64,000 nucleotides of DNA from Eubacteriaceae bacterium (GCA_910574895.1 CAJTDQ010000006.1:127344-191343), one strand, 5' to 3'. Shown: positions 29,920-39,070, counted from the stretch's first letter. Numbers and translations: made by a program. Notes: a model not told the origin generated them from the letters alone.

Positions 29920-30282
29920 AGGTACTTACAATCCTGAAAATATTTTGAAGTGTTATCTCACCCACTCCATTATAAACGTCAACACGAATTCTGCACATGT
30001 CTATGGTTACAACAATGTTTCCTATGCATACAGACACTGGAGTAATTACCCCAAGCAATCTTTTTTCTCACCAAATAATTCCGGAACCTTTTTACATTCC
30101 TAGTGCAGCGCCTCAAATACCTAGCTTTTGATTTTCTACAGCCAGTATTAGTAGGTTTTCTCATTGATTTTATTTGTTCTTCACCATGCTTTGACTGTCA
30201 TACCGCTTCCATGGCATTCTTTAATTTTCTGAATCCAGAGATTCAATCTGGTATTATGTTCCGTGACTGTTAAGCGATCCAT
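29909..30282 (-). pseudogene. Decayed IS66-family orf1 (tnpA)
   Basis: From 30282 the frame gives MDRLTVTEHNTRLNLWIQKI then KECHGSGMTVKAW, the IS66 accessory protein TnpA, followed by in-frame stops at five or more places, one frameshift near 30058, and the family C-terminus (RVDVYNGVGEITLQNIFRIVSTYA). The length of 124 codons is right for the family. It is clearly inactive. Confidence 0.8.
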
Positions 30283-30525
30283 TTTGTAATCCTCCGTTTT
30301 CTCCAAATTGTCTAAAGATGCTCAAGTGTCTTTAGGTTTTGATATAATTATCTCAAAATCATTTGATGGTTTCTAGCTATCTTCTTATTTAACACTTACT
30401 ATCAACCAAATAAATTTTTCTATATACAAATATTTAATAAAAAAACAGAGCATATATTTCTACATACTCTGCCTCAATAACAGCCTATAATTATTAGCAC
30501 TATATTCATCTACAACTTTTCATTT

Positions 30526-31789
30526 TCAAGATATCATTCCATATAAACTCACATCAACCTCAAATTTTTCCCCTTTATCTACAAACTCTACATAACCATC
30601 ATACTTTTTTACGATAGCCTTTATACTGGATACTCCTATTCCATGATTATGAACATCACGTTTACTGCTTTTATTTATATTCACCGGCTCCTTTATTTTG
30701 CCATTACATACTTTAACAAACAATGTATTCTTCTGATAAAACATATCTATCTTAATCCATCTATCTTCCTTGCTTATCTTCTCACACGCTTCTATTGCAT
30801 TATCTAATATATTTCCCAACAAAATTCCTGCATCTTTATAATCTAGACTAACAGCTTTTGATACTTTAATATCAACATCAGTTGTTATTCCTAATTTTTC
30901 TGCCTGACTAATTTTATTGTTAATTATTGTATTAATAACCACATTAGATGTATATATTTTTATCACTTTCATCTAATTCCTGCACAATTTTTCTAATTTC
31001 CTCTGAAATTTTATTTTTTTCTTTATAGCTCCCGCATATCGCTAACAACATATTTTTTAAATCGTGTTTTATTTTTTGAACTTCTCTGCTACTCTTTTCT
31101 ACTTCCTGATAATATTGTTCTTTTGCTTCTGCTTCTTGTAACAACATTTCTTTTTCATAATTATCCGATAATGTATCTATTACTTTAAAAAACATTTTAA
31201 ACATCAAGACATTACTAGTAATTGTCATAATAATTATCACCAGACACATTATATTAACTAAATCATTTTTACTATTTTGAATAATATTGATAGCAATACA
31301 ACATATGACAATACTTGAAAGCGGAATAATAACTAAAAATTTACCTATGTTAAAAGCCAATTTAGGAAGTTTTACTTTCTTAATGCCACAAAGAGCATAA
31401 ACAATCAAAAAACGAATAAATTCACAGATGAAAGAACTACCGTAATAACGAACTGAATATGGAATCATCTCTCCTGAAACATTTAAAATCAAAAAACCGA
31501 TTAGTTCTGCCACAATTCCAAATCCTATGTACAAAACTGGCAGGATAATATGATAAGAAATACTATATGAAAATGAGAGACTATATAGATAAATCATTAA
31601 TATACATAAAATAAGATTTACACTCTGATTCTGAAACTGATTAACCACACTCATTAATATAATACAACTGCCAAAAAGACTGACACTATATTTCTTTTCC
31701 AAGTTTCTTTTTTTACTGAAACAATTGAAATATTTAAAAATGATCAAATAATCAATTAAATTTATTACAATATCGTAAATTATACTCAT
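30526..31789 (-). pseudogene. AgrC-like GHKL sensor kinase split by a frameshift
   Basis: Receptor kinase for the cyclic peptide of the agr locus. Two overlapping frames (31789-30944 and 30972-30526) add up to one kinase of about 420 residues: six or seven membrane helices (1-190), a DHp-like helix with histidine in KIKHDLKNMLLAICGS, then the GHKL ATPase with N box NILDNAIEACEKI and G box NHGIGVSSIKAIVKKYDG. Removing one A of the A5 run (plus-strand T run 30957-30961) joins the frames as DESDKIYTSNVV. It overlaps its regulator gene by four bases. Either a real loss of function, phase variation or a sequencing error. Confidence 0.85.
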
Positions 31790-32493
31790 ACCTGCCCCCT
31801 TAAGTAATCTAAATGTTTTTTCTTGAGTTCTTTTTTATAATCTCTACTTACATATAACCGTTTACCGCCTTGTAATACTACACTTTCTCCCATGATACCT
31901 TCAATTTTTGAAATATTTACAATCAACGATTTATTCAGCAAACCAAATGTTTCGGTATCTAACTGTGACCATATTTCTACCAGCGTCATATTACACTGAT
32001 ATTTTTTGTCACTAGTTGTATAAATCCATACTTTTCTCCCCTCTTTTTCTAAATAACTAATATTTGAAAACGCAACGCTGTAATTATTTTTTCTGTAAGA
32101 AAACACAAAACTTTTCCGCGCTATCCCTAGATAATTTTTTATCTTTTCTAATATCTTTTTCATTTTTTCAAAGGTCAAAGGTTTTTCAATAAAATCAAAC
32201 GTTATCATTTCAAACACATCAAATACATACTGCGAATAACTTGTCATAAAAATAATTAAAGCATTTACATTTTTCTCCCGAAGTCTTTTTGCAAAATCTA
32301 TCCCCGACATTTCTTTCATTTCAATATCTAATATAAATACATCAAAATTCACATCCTGTTCTGTTACATATCGTTGTAATTCTTCCGCACAAAAAAACAC
32401 CTCATATTCTAATGATTTGTCATGAATAATTTCAATATATTCCTCAATCTGCTCAATTATTGCCCTGTCATCATCACAAACTGCAACTTTCAT
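31786..32493 (-). CDS. AgrA-like LytTR response regulator 1
   Basis: 235 residues. Receiver domain with acidic pocket CDDDR (7-9), phosphoacceptor Asp56 in VFILDIEM, MTSYSQY and the EKPL lysine; then a LytTR DNA-binding domain (ISYLEKEGRKVWIYT ... FGLLNKSLIVNISKIEGI ... LYVSRDYKKELK). The four-base overlap with the kinase gene marks it as the cognate regulator. LytTR proteins bind paired repeats spaced about 10-11 bases. Confidence 0.93.
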   Translation of the reverse strand: MKVAVCDDDRAIIEQIEEYIEIIHDKSLEYEVFFCAEELQRYVTEQDVNFDVFILDIEMKEMSGIDFAKRLREKNVNALIIFMTSYSQYVFDVFEMITFDFIEKPLTFEKMKKILEKIKNYLGIARKSFVFSYRKNNYSVAFSNISYLEKEGRKVWIYTTSDKKYQCNMTLVEIWSQLDTETFGLLNKSLIVNISKIEGIMGESVVLQGGKRLYVSRDYKKELKKKHLDYLRGQV

Positions 32494-32510
32494 CTTCTGT
32501 CCCCCTTTTC

Positions 32511-32554
32511 TTGGTATTTAAGTATGGTATAATTATACCATACTTAAATACCAA
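32511..32554. repeat. 44-bp perfect palindrome between the two regulators
   Basis: Each 22-base arm reads TTGGTATTTAAGTATGGTAT plus AA and is followed immediately by its complement, without a spacer. No T tract follows on either strand, which argues against a simple terminator. It lies 17 bases upstream of regulator 1. Confidence 0.9.
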
Positions 32555-32589
32555 AATCATCCTTAATAAGATTTCGTTTTACGAACCTG

Positions 32590-33294
32590 CTATCTTGTTC
32601 TCATAAAATAATTCAGATGTTTTTCTTTGACCTCCATTTTATAATCTCGTGCAATATATAATGTTTCTCCACTAATTAAATGAATTTCTTCCCTTACAAT
32701 TTCAGCAATCACTGCCAAATTGACAATGCAGCCTCGATTAATTTTAACAAACATCCCAGTTACAAGTTGCTTCAAAATCTCTTCCACCGTCATATTACAT
32801 TCATACGTATACCCTGAATTCGTATGAATATATGCTTTTCGTTTAACTTTTTCAATATAAATAATATTCTGGTATGGAAGTGCATACTGATTCTTATTAT
32901 GCATAAAGACAAAATTCGTTTTAGAAACAAAGACATAATCAGATACCTTATATATAAGCTTTCTAAATTTTTCAAATGTTACAGGCTTTAACAGAAAATC
33001 AAATGTGTTCACATCAAACACATCGGTAACATATTTCGAATAGCTAGTCATAAAAATAACCAACGCGTATTGATTAATCTTCCTAATTCTTTCAGCTAAT
33101 TGTATTCCTGAAGCCCCTGCAATTTCTATATCTAAAAAATATACATCAAAATCCATTTCTAGCATATGATTATTAAACTCTTCTGCTGAAAAATACACTT
33201 CATATACAATAGATATTTCTTTTAATTTTTCTATATACGACTCCATCTGCTCTATAACAAATTTATCGTCATCACAAATAGCCAAGCGTAACAT
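32590..33294 (-). CDS. AgrA-like LytTR response regulator 2
   Basis: 234 residues, paralogous to regulator 1 along its whole length (same CDDDK, Asp55 in YFLDIEIAG, MTSYSKYVTDVFDVNTFDF, LKPVTF, and LytTR end YIARDYKMEVKEKHLNYF). There is no second kinase beside it. It precedes regulator 1 in transcription direction, with 96 bases including the 44-bp palindrome between. It may share the kinase, or have lost its own partner. Confidence 0.93.
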   Translation of the reverse strand: MLRLAICDDDKFVIEQMESYIEKLKEISIVYEVYFSAEEFNNHMLEMDFDVYFLDIEIAGASGIQLAERIRKINQYALVIFMTSYSKYVTDVFDVNTFDFLLKPVTFEKFRKLIYKVSDYVFVSKTNFVFMHNKNQYALPYQNIIYIEKVKRKAYIHTNSGYTYECNMTVEEILKQLVTGMFVKINRGCIVNLAVIAEIVREEIHLISGETLYIARDYKMEVKEKHLNYFMRTR

Positions 33295-33312
33295 CTCTCT
33301 CCCCCTCTTAAA

Positions 33313-33543
33313 TTAATCATCCTCACAATCTTCAAAATACTCTGAATAAAAAAATTCATATATTGTTATCCTTAAGCCATTACATATTTTATAAATTGTT
33401 GCAACCGTCGGATTTGTACCAGACAATATATTTTTAGGTGTGGATTTTGGAATAGCCGCACGAGAAGCTAGAGTATAATAAGTAATATTTTGTTCATTAC
33501 ATAAATCAGTTATTCTTTTACAAATTGCTTCATTTGAGGTCAT
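33313..33543 (-). CDS. XRE-family DNA-binding protein
   Basis: 76 residues, essentially only a helix-turn-helix: ITDLCNEQNITYYTLASRAAIPKSTPKNILSGTNPTVATIYKICNGLRITIYEFF, with an acidic end. GGGAGAAG precedes the ATG. It lies 18 bases upstream of regulator 2 and is divergent from agrD, so it is well placed to act on the shared 200-bp promoter region. Confidence 0.88.
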   Translation of the reverse strand: MTSNEAICKRITDLCNEQNITYYTLASRAAIPKSTPKNILSGTNPTVATIYKICNGLRITIYEFFYSEYFEDCEDD

Positions 33544-33666
33544 AATGCTTCTCCCATATATAGTCCTATTATGATTTTACTTATTTATTTTTTAATCTAA
33601 GTCTATATATAGTGTCGCATTTGACAATATTCTACATATTTTTTGTACAATTATTACATATAAAGT

Positions 33667-33708
33667 ACATTTGGTTACATTTTGAATTTTTGAGAGATAA
33701 TATATGAT
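33667..33708 (+). promoter_or_regulatory. Candidate agrD promoter with LytTR-type repeats
   Basis: ACATTTGGTT and ACATTTTGAA begin exactly 10 bases apart (33667 and 33677), the spacing of AgrA/LytTR binding sites. A TTGAAT (33682) and TATGAT (33703) follow with a 15-base spacer, about 30 bases before agrD. Sub-optimal spacing would fit an activator-dependent promoter. Confidence 0.45.
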
Positions 33709-33740
33709 AACCTCTACTAAAATTAAAAGGAGGTTTTATT

Positions 33741-33908
33741 ATGAAAACAAAAATCAGAAATTTAGTTGCCAAAGCAAATGTTAAAATGCTTTCTTCATGT
33801 GCTGCATTTGCACTAATTATTACTACAATGGCATCCAATCAGAGATGCTGGTATGTACTACATGAAGAAAAATTGCCTGAAAACAGCAAAAAACTGAGGA
33901 AATTTTAA
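33741..33908 (+). CDS. agrD: AgrD-like cyclic lactone autoinducer precursor
   Basis: 55 residues, short enough to be missed by gene finders. Layout is typical of AgrD: basic amphipathic leader MKTKIRNLVAKANVKML, hydrophobic part SSCAAFALIITTM, peptide region ASNQRCWYVL and an acidic/charged tail HEEKLPENSKKLRKF. Cys36 would close a five-residue thiolactone with Leu40 (Cys-Trp-Tyr-Val-Leu). AAAAGGAGG precedes the start and agrB follows after two bases. The exported signal sequence is predicted, not known. Confidence 0.9.
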   Translation: MKTKIRNLVAKANVKMLSSCAAFALIITTMASNQRCWYVLHEEKLPENSKKLRKF

Positions 33909-33910
33909 TT

Positions 33911-34486
33911 ATGCCAATTGCAGATTATTTAGTTAACAAAATGATAGAAAAAAATATCATTAGCGAAGATAAGGAAATTTACATTTATGGATTAAACAAT
34001 GGTTTCACGATACTAATAAATTTTATAACAGCATTATTTCTTTCATATATAGTCCAAAAAACCGATATATTGCTGTTTCTTCTTATTTCGTTTATACCAT
34101 TACGTTCCTATTGTGGAGGAATACATTGTAAATCACGTTTTCTTTGCTATATAGTTTCCAACATCATTATTACCTTTCTGCTGGTTGTTCAAAATTTCTT
34201 TTGCGAAAATATTACTATTTTCCTAATAATATCTTTTGCAAATTTTATTTACTTATTTTTCACTAAAGCAGAAGGTAATCAAGTTCGTTTATTAGATGCG
34301 GATGAAATTGTTCGATTTACTAAAATAAAGCGTATCATTTTATTAATAATTGCTTTCGGGGGGAACATTCTATTTTTAACAGAAAATTTTTCGTATTCTA
34401 CTACATTTTTCACATCTGTTAATCTATCAGCCATTCTGGTTGTTCTGGAAAAGATACAAAAACTTTTAATACGTCATATTAAATAA
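33911..34486 (+). CDS. agrB: AgrB-like peptide-processing membrane protease
   Basis: 191 residues. Cleaves the AgrD tail and forms the thiolactone. The catalytic pair is intact: His72 and Cys79 in RSYCGGIHCKSRFLCY, with the same H-X6-C spacing as S. aureus AgrB. Several membrane helices (INFITALFLSYIV, LLFLLISFIPL, IIITFLLVVQNFF, IILLIIAFGGNILFL). It starts two bases after agrD. The kinase and regulators of the same system lie divergently on the other strand. Confidence 0.95.
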   Translation: MPIADYLVNKMIEKNIISEDKEIYIYGLNNGFTILINFITALFLSYIVQKTDILLFLLISFIPLRSYCGGIHCKSRFLCYIVSNIIITFLLVVQNFFCENITIFLIISFANFIYLFFTKAEGNQVRLLDADEIVRFTKIKRIILLIIAFGGNILFLTENFSYSTTFFTSVNLSAILVVLEKIQKLLIRHIK

Positions 34487-34530
34487 TCTGTAAAAACATA
34501 AAACAATCCTAAAATATTCATTAATGCACC

Positions 34531-34562
34531 AAAGGTCGAGCAATCGACCTTTGTTTTTTTCG
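34531..34562 (+). terminator. Terminator of agrDB
   Basis: AAAGGTCGA-GCAA-TCGACCTTT followed by GTTTTTTTC, 45 bases after agrB. Strong intrinsic terminator. Confidence 0.9.
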
Positions 34563-34960
34563 ATTTATCTGATATTCTTACCTTAAAACTATCGGCAAAT
34601 ACCATCGATGCTATAGCCTTAATATTACTTCTCTTTTACTACACTTACTTTAATTATGTACTTCATAATAAATATCTCTTTTACTTAACTAATAATTAAA
34701 GACATTGCATTTACATTTTTACAGTGCCATATTCATTACCCCGTACACATAGGAATTACAAATAAGTCTCTTACGCCCTCACGACACTTATCCTTGATAC
34801 ACGCTCTCCTCTGCTTTCCAATTTCGAGGATTAAGGATTTTACGCTTGAAATCATAATACACCAACACTCCAATAATATACTTTTACTATCGTGATGATT
34901 ATACAAAACTACCGACCACAGTATGGTGTTTCCATTATCTTTTAGAATTAGCCACCCATA

Positions 34961-35012
34961 ACAGAAAAAGGACACTTCCTAAAATTTCTTTTAGAAAGTG
35001 TCCTTTTTCTGT
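34961..35012. repeat. 24-bp-arm inverted repeat
   Basis: Left arm 34961-34984 (ACAGAAAAAGGACACTTCCT then AAAA) pairs with 34989-35012, 23 of 24 positions, loop TTTC. The spacer 34563-35147 holds no gene that I can support. It is longer than a usual terminator and may be an insertion-element end. Confidence 0.7.
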
Positions 35013-35147
35013 AAAGTCTTTATATATTATATTTTCTTCTGTAACTGATAACCACATATTATCACGTATTATGCAGTACAAATTTGGTACAATTCTGGTA
35101 CAAAATCTATATCAAATGCTCTGAAATGCCCATAAATACTGGCTTTC

Positions 35148-36692
35148 TTAATCCAACTTCTTCATTGTCGGGAACAATAATACATCCCTAATCGCCTGTG
35201 AATCTGTAAGCAGCATACACATTCTGTCAATACCAAATCCGATACCTCCTGTAGGCGGCATACCGATTTCCAATGCATTCATAAAGTCCTCATCTGTTGT
35301 GTTTGCTTCCTCATCACCTAATGCCAGCAATTCTTCCTGAGCCTTAAATCTTTCTCTCTGGTCAATTGGGTCATTAAGCTCTGAGTAAGCGTTTGCCATT
35401 TCCCATCCGTTCATGAAAAATTCAAATCTTTCAACATACTCCGGATTCTCCGGTTTCTTCTTTGTCAAAGGAGAAATCTCAATCGGATGATCCATAATAA
35501 ATGTAGGCTGAACCAGATGTTCCTCTACAAACTCTTCAAAGAATAAGTTTAAAATATCACCCTTCTTATGATGCTCTTCAAATTCTATATGATGCTCTTT
35601 TGCAAGTTCTTTTGCCTGCTCAACTGTCTCTACTTCATTCCAGTCAACACCTGCATATTTCTTCACTGCATCTACCATTGTAAGTCTTTCAAATGGCTTG
35701 CTTAAGTCCATCTCAATACCATTATAAACAATCTTTGCGCTTCCGCATACAGCCTCTGCCAAATGTCTGTAAAGATTTTCTGTCAAATCCATCATTCCGT
35801 TATAATCAGTATATGCCTGATATAATTCCATCAATGTAAATTCCGGATTATGTCTTGTATCTACACCTTCGTTACGGAATACTCTTCCAATCTCATATAC
35901 CTTTTCAAGACCACCAACAATCAGTCTCTTAAGATAAAGTTCCAAAGAAATACGAAGCTTTACATCTTCATCTAATGCATTAAAATGAGTCTCAAAAGGA
36001 CGGGCTGCTGCACCACCTGCATTATGAACGAGCATTGGTGTTTCAACTTCCATAAATCCCTGTCCGTCCAAGTATCTGCGAATCTCACTGATAATCTTAG
36101 AACGCTTAACAAATACTTCCTTTGCTTCCTGGTTCATAATCAAATCTAAATATCTCTGACGATATCTTAAATCTGTATTTGTAAGACCATGGTGCTTCTC
36201 TGGAAGAATCTGAAGACTCTTTGTAAGAAGAGTAACTTCTGTTGCATGGATACTCATCTCTCCAGTCTTTGTCTTGAATGGATATCCCTTGATACCTACA
36301 ATATCACCAATATCCATTTTCTTAAAATCTTTATATTCATCAAAAGGTTCTTCGCAAATTTCGTTTCTAGCCACATAGACCTGAATATTTCCTTCTAAAT
36401 CCTGAACATTACAAAAAGATGCCTTACCCATAACACGCTTTAACATAATACGTCCTGCAATAGACACTAATTTCGCCGGGTCTTTTACAAGCTTACCTTC
36501 CTCGTCATGTTCTGCTTCTAATACATCAAAATTATTCTTAATATCCATACTATGATGTGTCACATCATACTTTGTTATCTGAAACGGATCCTTTCCTCTC
36601 TCCTGCAAATCTACCAACTTTTCACGGCGGACCTTTAACAACTGCTTTTCGTCTACCTGTGGCTGATTATTCTTATTATTCTGCTCTGCCAT
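35148..36692 (-). CDS. lysS: Lysyl-tRNA synthetase, class II
   Basis: 514 residues from MAEQNNKNN; GAGGAG is well placed before that ATG, not before the frame opening at 36707. N-terminal OB-fold (SIAGRIMLKRVMGKASFCNVQD), motif 2 (YEIGRVFRNEGVDTRHNPEFTLME), the discriminating LVGG/KRLIVGG segment, and motif 3 (PPTGGIGFGIDRMCMLL) are intact. Last gene of the coaX-dusB-greA-lysS cluster, an order widely conserved in Firmicutes. Confidence 0.98.
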   Translation of the reverse strand: MAEQNNKNNQPQVDEKQLLKVRREKLVDLQERGKDPFQITKYDVTHHSMDIKNNFDVLEAEHDEEGKLVKDPAKLVSIAGRIMLKRVMGKASFCNVQDLEGNIQVYVARNEICEEPFDEYKDFKKMDIGDIVGIKGYPFKTKTGEMSIHATEVTLLTKSLQILPEKHHGLTNTDLRYRQRYLDLIMNQEAKEVFVKRSKIISEIRRYLDGQGFMEVETPMLVHNAGGAAARPFETHFNALDEDVKLRISLELYLKRLIVGGLEKVYEIGRVFRNEGVDTRHNPEFTLMELYQAYTDYNGMMDLTENLYRHLAEAVCGSAKIVYNGIEMDLSKPFERLTMVDAVKKYAGVDWNEVETVEQAKELAKEHHIEFEEHHKKGDILNLFFEEFVEEHLVQPTFIMDHPIEISPLTKKKPENPEYVERFEFFMNGWEMANAYSELNDPIDQRERFKAQEELLALGDEEANTTDEDFMNALEIGMPPTGGIGFGIDRMCMLLTDSQAIRDVLLFPTMKKLD

Positions 36693-36718
36693 TTTACTGC
36701 TCCTCAATCTATCGTATT

Positions 36719-37207
36719 TTACTTTCTTGTCTTAATATCGATTACTTTGTATTTAGAAACGACTTCGCCCATCTCTACTTCCACTACATCGCCTATTTCA
36801 TGTCCGATTAATGCCATTCCTAATGGAGATTCATTTGAAATCTTTCCTTTTAAACTATTTGTCTGTGTAGAACCTACAATACTAAATTCCAATTCTTCAT
36901 CATATTCTAAATCATGGATTACGATATGGCATCCAACACTTATCCTTGTATCATCTACATCATCTTCCCCGACAACTTCTACATTTTTAAGGATTTTTTC
37001 GATTTCTTCAATACGAGCCTCAATATCTCTCTGCTCATCTTTTGCAGCATCATACTCAGCATTTTCTGATAAATCGCCCTGTTCTCTAGCTTCTTTAATC
37101 TTCTGAGCTACTTCCTTACGTTTATTTAACTTTAAATCCTCTAACTCAGCCTCAAGTTCCTGCAGGCCTGCATAGGTAAGTATATTTTTCTTTGTGCTAT
37201 CTGCCAT
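36719..37207 (-). CDS. greA: Transcription elongation factor GreA
   Basis: 162 residues from MADSTKKNILTYAGLQ, preceded by TTGGAGG. The N-terminal coiled-coil carries the acidic tip (EQGDLSENAEYDAAKDEQRDIE) that stimulates RNA cleavage in backtracked polymerase; the C-terminal FKBP-like half has ISNESPLGMALIGHEIGD. Close upstream of lysS, so co-transcribed. Confidence 0.97.
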   Translation of the reverse strand: MADSTKKNILTYAGLQELEAELEDLKLNKRKEVAQKIKEAREQGDLSENAEYDAAKDEQRDIEARIEEIEKILKNVEVVGEDDVDDTRISVGCHIVIHDLEYDEELEFSIVGSTQTNSLKGKISNESPLGMALIGHEIGDVVEVEMGEVVSKYKVIDIKTRK

Positions 37208-37343
37208 TGTTACTTCCTCCAATCAACACTCTATCAAAAGTTTTACACTTTATAATAGCAGGGCAAAGCATTATTGTCAACCAATACACCTTTATTAATG
37301 GGCATTTCGTCCCTGCATATATACAACTTTTGTAGATTTTTTT

Positions 37344-38297
37344 CTATAATCTGTCATCTAGTAATTTTTGCAATTCGTCCCAGCTTTCCATTTCATTACA
37401 TTTACGCCGCAGTTCTGCTGAATGTGGCAGTCCCCCGGTATACCATGCAATGTGCTTACGCATTTCATGAACTCCGGTAAATTCCCCTTTACACGCAATT
37501 AACATCTGTGCATGTTTCAAGATCATCACTTTAATTTCCTGCGATGTAGGCTTGTCTATCAGTTCTCCCGTTTTCAGATATTCATTAATCTGCTTAAATA
37601 TCCATGGATTTCCACGTGCCGCCCTGCCTACCATCAGTCCGTCACATCCGGTATATTCTTTCATAGCTTTTGCATCCTGCGGTGTAAAAATATCTCCGTT
37701 TCCAATAACCGGAATACCTACTGCTTCTTTCACTGCTTTAATAATATCCCAGTCTGCCTTGCCGCTATAATATTGCTCTCTGGTTCTTCCATGCACGGCA
37801 ATCGCTGAAACTCCACAAGCCTCTGCAATCTTTGCAATCTCAACCGCCTGGCTTTCTCCATCCCTAAATCCTTTTCTAATTTTAATAGTAATCGGTTTGA
37901 TGCTGGCTTTCACCATCTTCGTCAGTATTTCTTCCACTAACTTTGGCTGGGTTAACAGATAAGAACCCTCATGATTGTTCACAATCTTTGGCACCGGACA
38001 CCCCATATTCACATCAATAAAGTCACAGGCACCATATGCCACACCTGATGCAATTTCTGCCATAATATCCGGCTCCGAACCAAACAACTGCACGCCAATC
38101 GGATGCTCATCCTCATCAATCGCCAATAAGTCCTTTGTCTTTTTGTTCTTATATAAAATAGCCTTGGCACTGACCATCTCCGTGTACATAAGTCCACATC
38201 CCTGCTCCTTACAAAGCAGACGAAATGGCAGGTCCGTTACACCTGCCATTGGTCCTAATGCCAAACCATTTTCGATTTCAACATTACCTATCTTCAT
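37344..38297 (-). CDS. dusB: tRNA-dihydrouridine synthase
   Basis: 317 residues. FMN-dependent reduction of uridines in the tRNA D-loop. N-terminal [13 protein letters not shown], catalytic Cys100 in [28 protein letters not shown] near 165 and [12 protein letters not shown] near 195 are all present, then the helical tRNA-binding domain. Overlaps coaX by 14 bases. Confidence 0.97.
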   Translation of the reverse strand: MKIGNVEIENGLALGPMAGVTDLPFRLLCKEQGCGLMYTEMVSAKAILYKNKKTKDLLAIDEDEHPIGVQLFGSEPDIMAEIASGVAYGACDFIDVNMGCPVPKIVNNHEGSYLLTQPKLVEEILTKMVKASIKPITIKIRKGFRDGESQAVEIAKIAEACGVSAIAVHGRTREQYYSGKADWDIIKAVKEAVGIPVIGNGDIFTPQDAKAMKEYTGCDGLMVGRAARGNPWIFKQINEYLKTGELIDKPTSQEIKVMILKHAQMLIACKGEFTGVHEMRKHIAWYTGGLPHSAELRRKCNEMESWDELQKLLDDRL

Positions 38298-39069
38298 ATC
38301 TTTTCTTATTCTTCTCGTAAATAATTCTCATTCCCTGAAGCGTCAATTCATTATCATACACATCGATACAATCTGTATTTTCATAAATAACTCTTCCCAG
38401 TCCGCCTGTAGCAATTACTTTCAGGTCTTTCATACCGCTTTCCTTTTTCATACGTTCAACGATATACTCTGTCTGCCCAATATAGCCAAACACAATCCCT
38501 GCCTGCATGCTGGAAATCGTATCTTTACCTAAAATTGAATCCGGCTTTTTAATCTCAATTTCCGGAAGTTTCGCAGTGCAATCCCAAAGTGCCTTTGCAC
38601 TAATCTGAATCCCCGGAGATGTCACACCGGCCTCAAACGTTCCTTCCGGTCCAATTAAATCATAAGTGGTGGCTGTTCCAAAGTCGATGACAATACAGGG
38701 CCCGCCATATATTTCATAAGCTGCCACTGCATCTACAATACGGTCTGCACCTACCTCCCTTGGATCTGTACGATTTATCTTAATACCGGTCTTTGTTCCT
38801 ATTCCTACAATAATCGGCTGTATACCAAAATATTTGATAATGCCACTGTTAAGCGAATACATAACTTTTGGCACAACAGATGCGATAATCACATCTTTAA
38901 TATTTTTAATATTGATTCCTTTTCGCACCAACATCTCAGCAATCAGCGAACCATACTCATCCGATGTTCTGACTGCCTGTGTATTCATACGGAATGTAAC
39001 GAAAACATCCTTTCCCTGAAACAAACCTAATGTAATATTAGTATTTCCTACGTCTACTGTTAATAACAT
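38284..39069 (-). CDS. coaX: Type III pantothenate kinase
   Basis: 261 residues. Phosphorylates pantothenate, the step between panC and coaBC encoded at 8-10 kb. ASKHA-fold signatures: [17 protein letters not shown] (first phosphate loop), [16 protein letters not shown] near 100, [13 protein letters not shown] near 125 and [11 protein letters not shown] near 150; ATGGLGRVI near the C-terminus. Type III kinases are not feedback-inhibited by CoA, so control may lie at the pan operon. Confidence 0.97.
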   Translation of the reverse strand: MLLTVDVGNTNITLGLFQGKDVFVTFRMNTQAVRTSDEYGSLIAEMLVRKGINIKNIKDVIIASVVPKVMYSLNSGIIKYFGIQPIIVGIGTKTGIKINRTDPREVGADRIVDAVAAYEIYGGPCIVIDFGTATTYDLIGPEGTFEAGVTSPGIQISAKALWDCTAKLPEIEIKKPDSILGKDTISSMQAGIVFGYIGQTEYIVERMKKESGMKDLKVIATGGLGRVIYENTDCIDVYDNELTLQGMRIIYEKNKKRYEDR

Positions 39070-39070
39070 A

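Noticed and set aside
29979..30164. 61-codon minus-strand frame starting MRKPTNTGC
   Set aside because: It is an out-of-frame reading of the IS66 orf1 relic.
34736..34975. 79-codon minus-strand frame before the 24-bp inverted repeat
   Set aside because: No ribosome site, no recognisable domain, cysteine and tryptophan pattern looks random; its start lies inside the inverted repeat. At most transposase debris.
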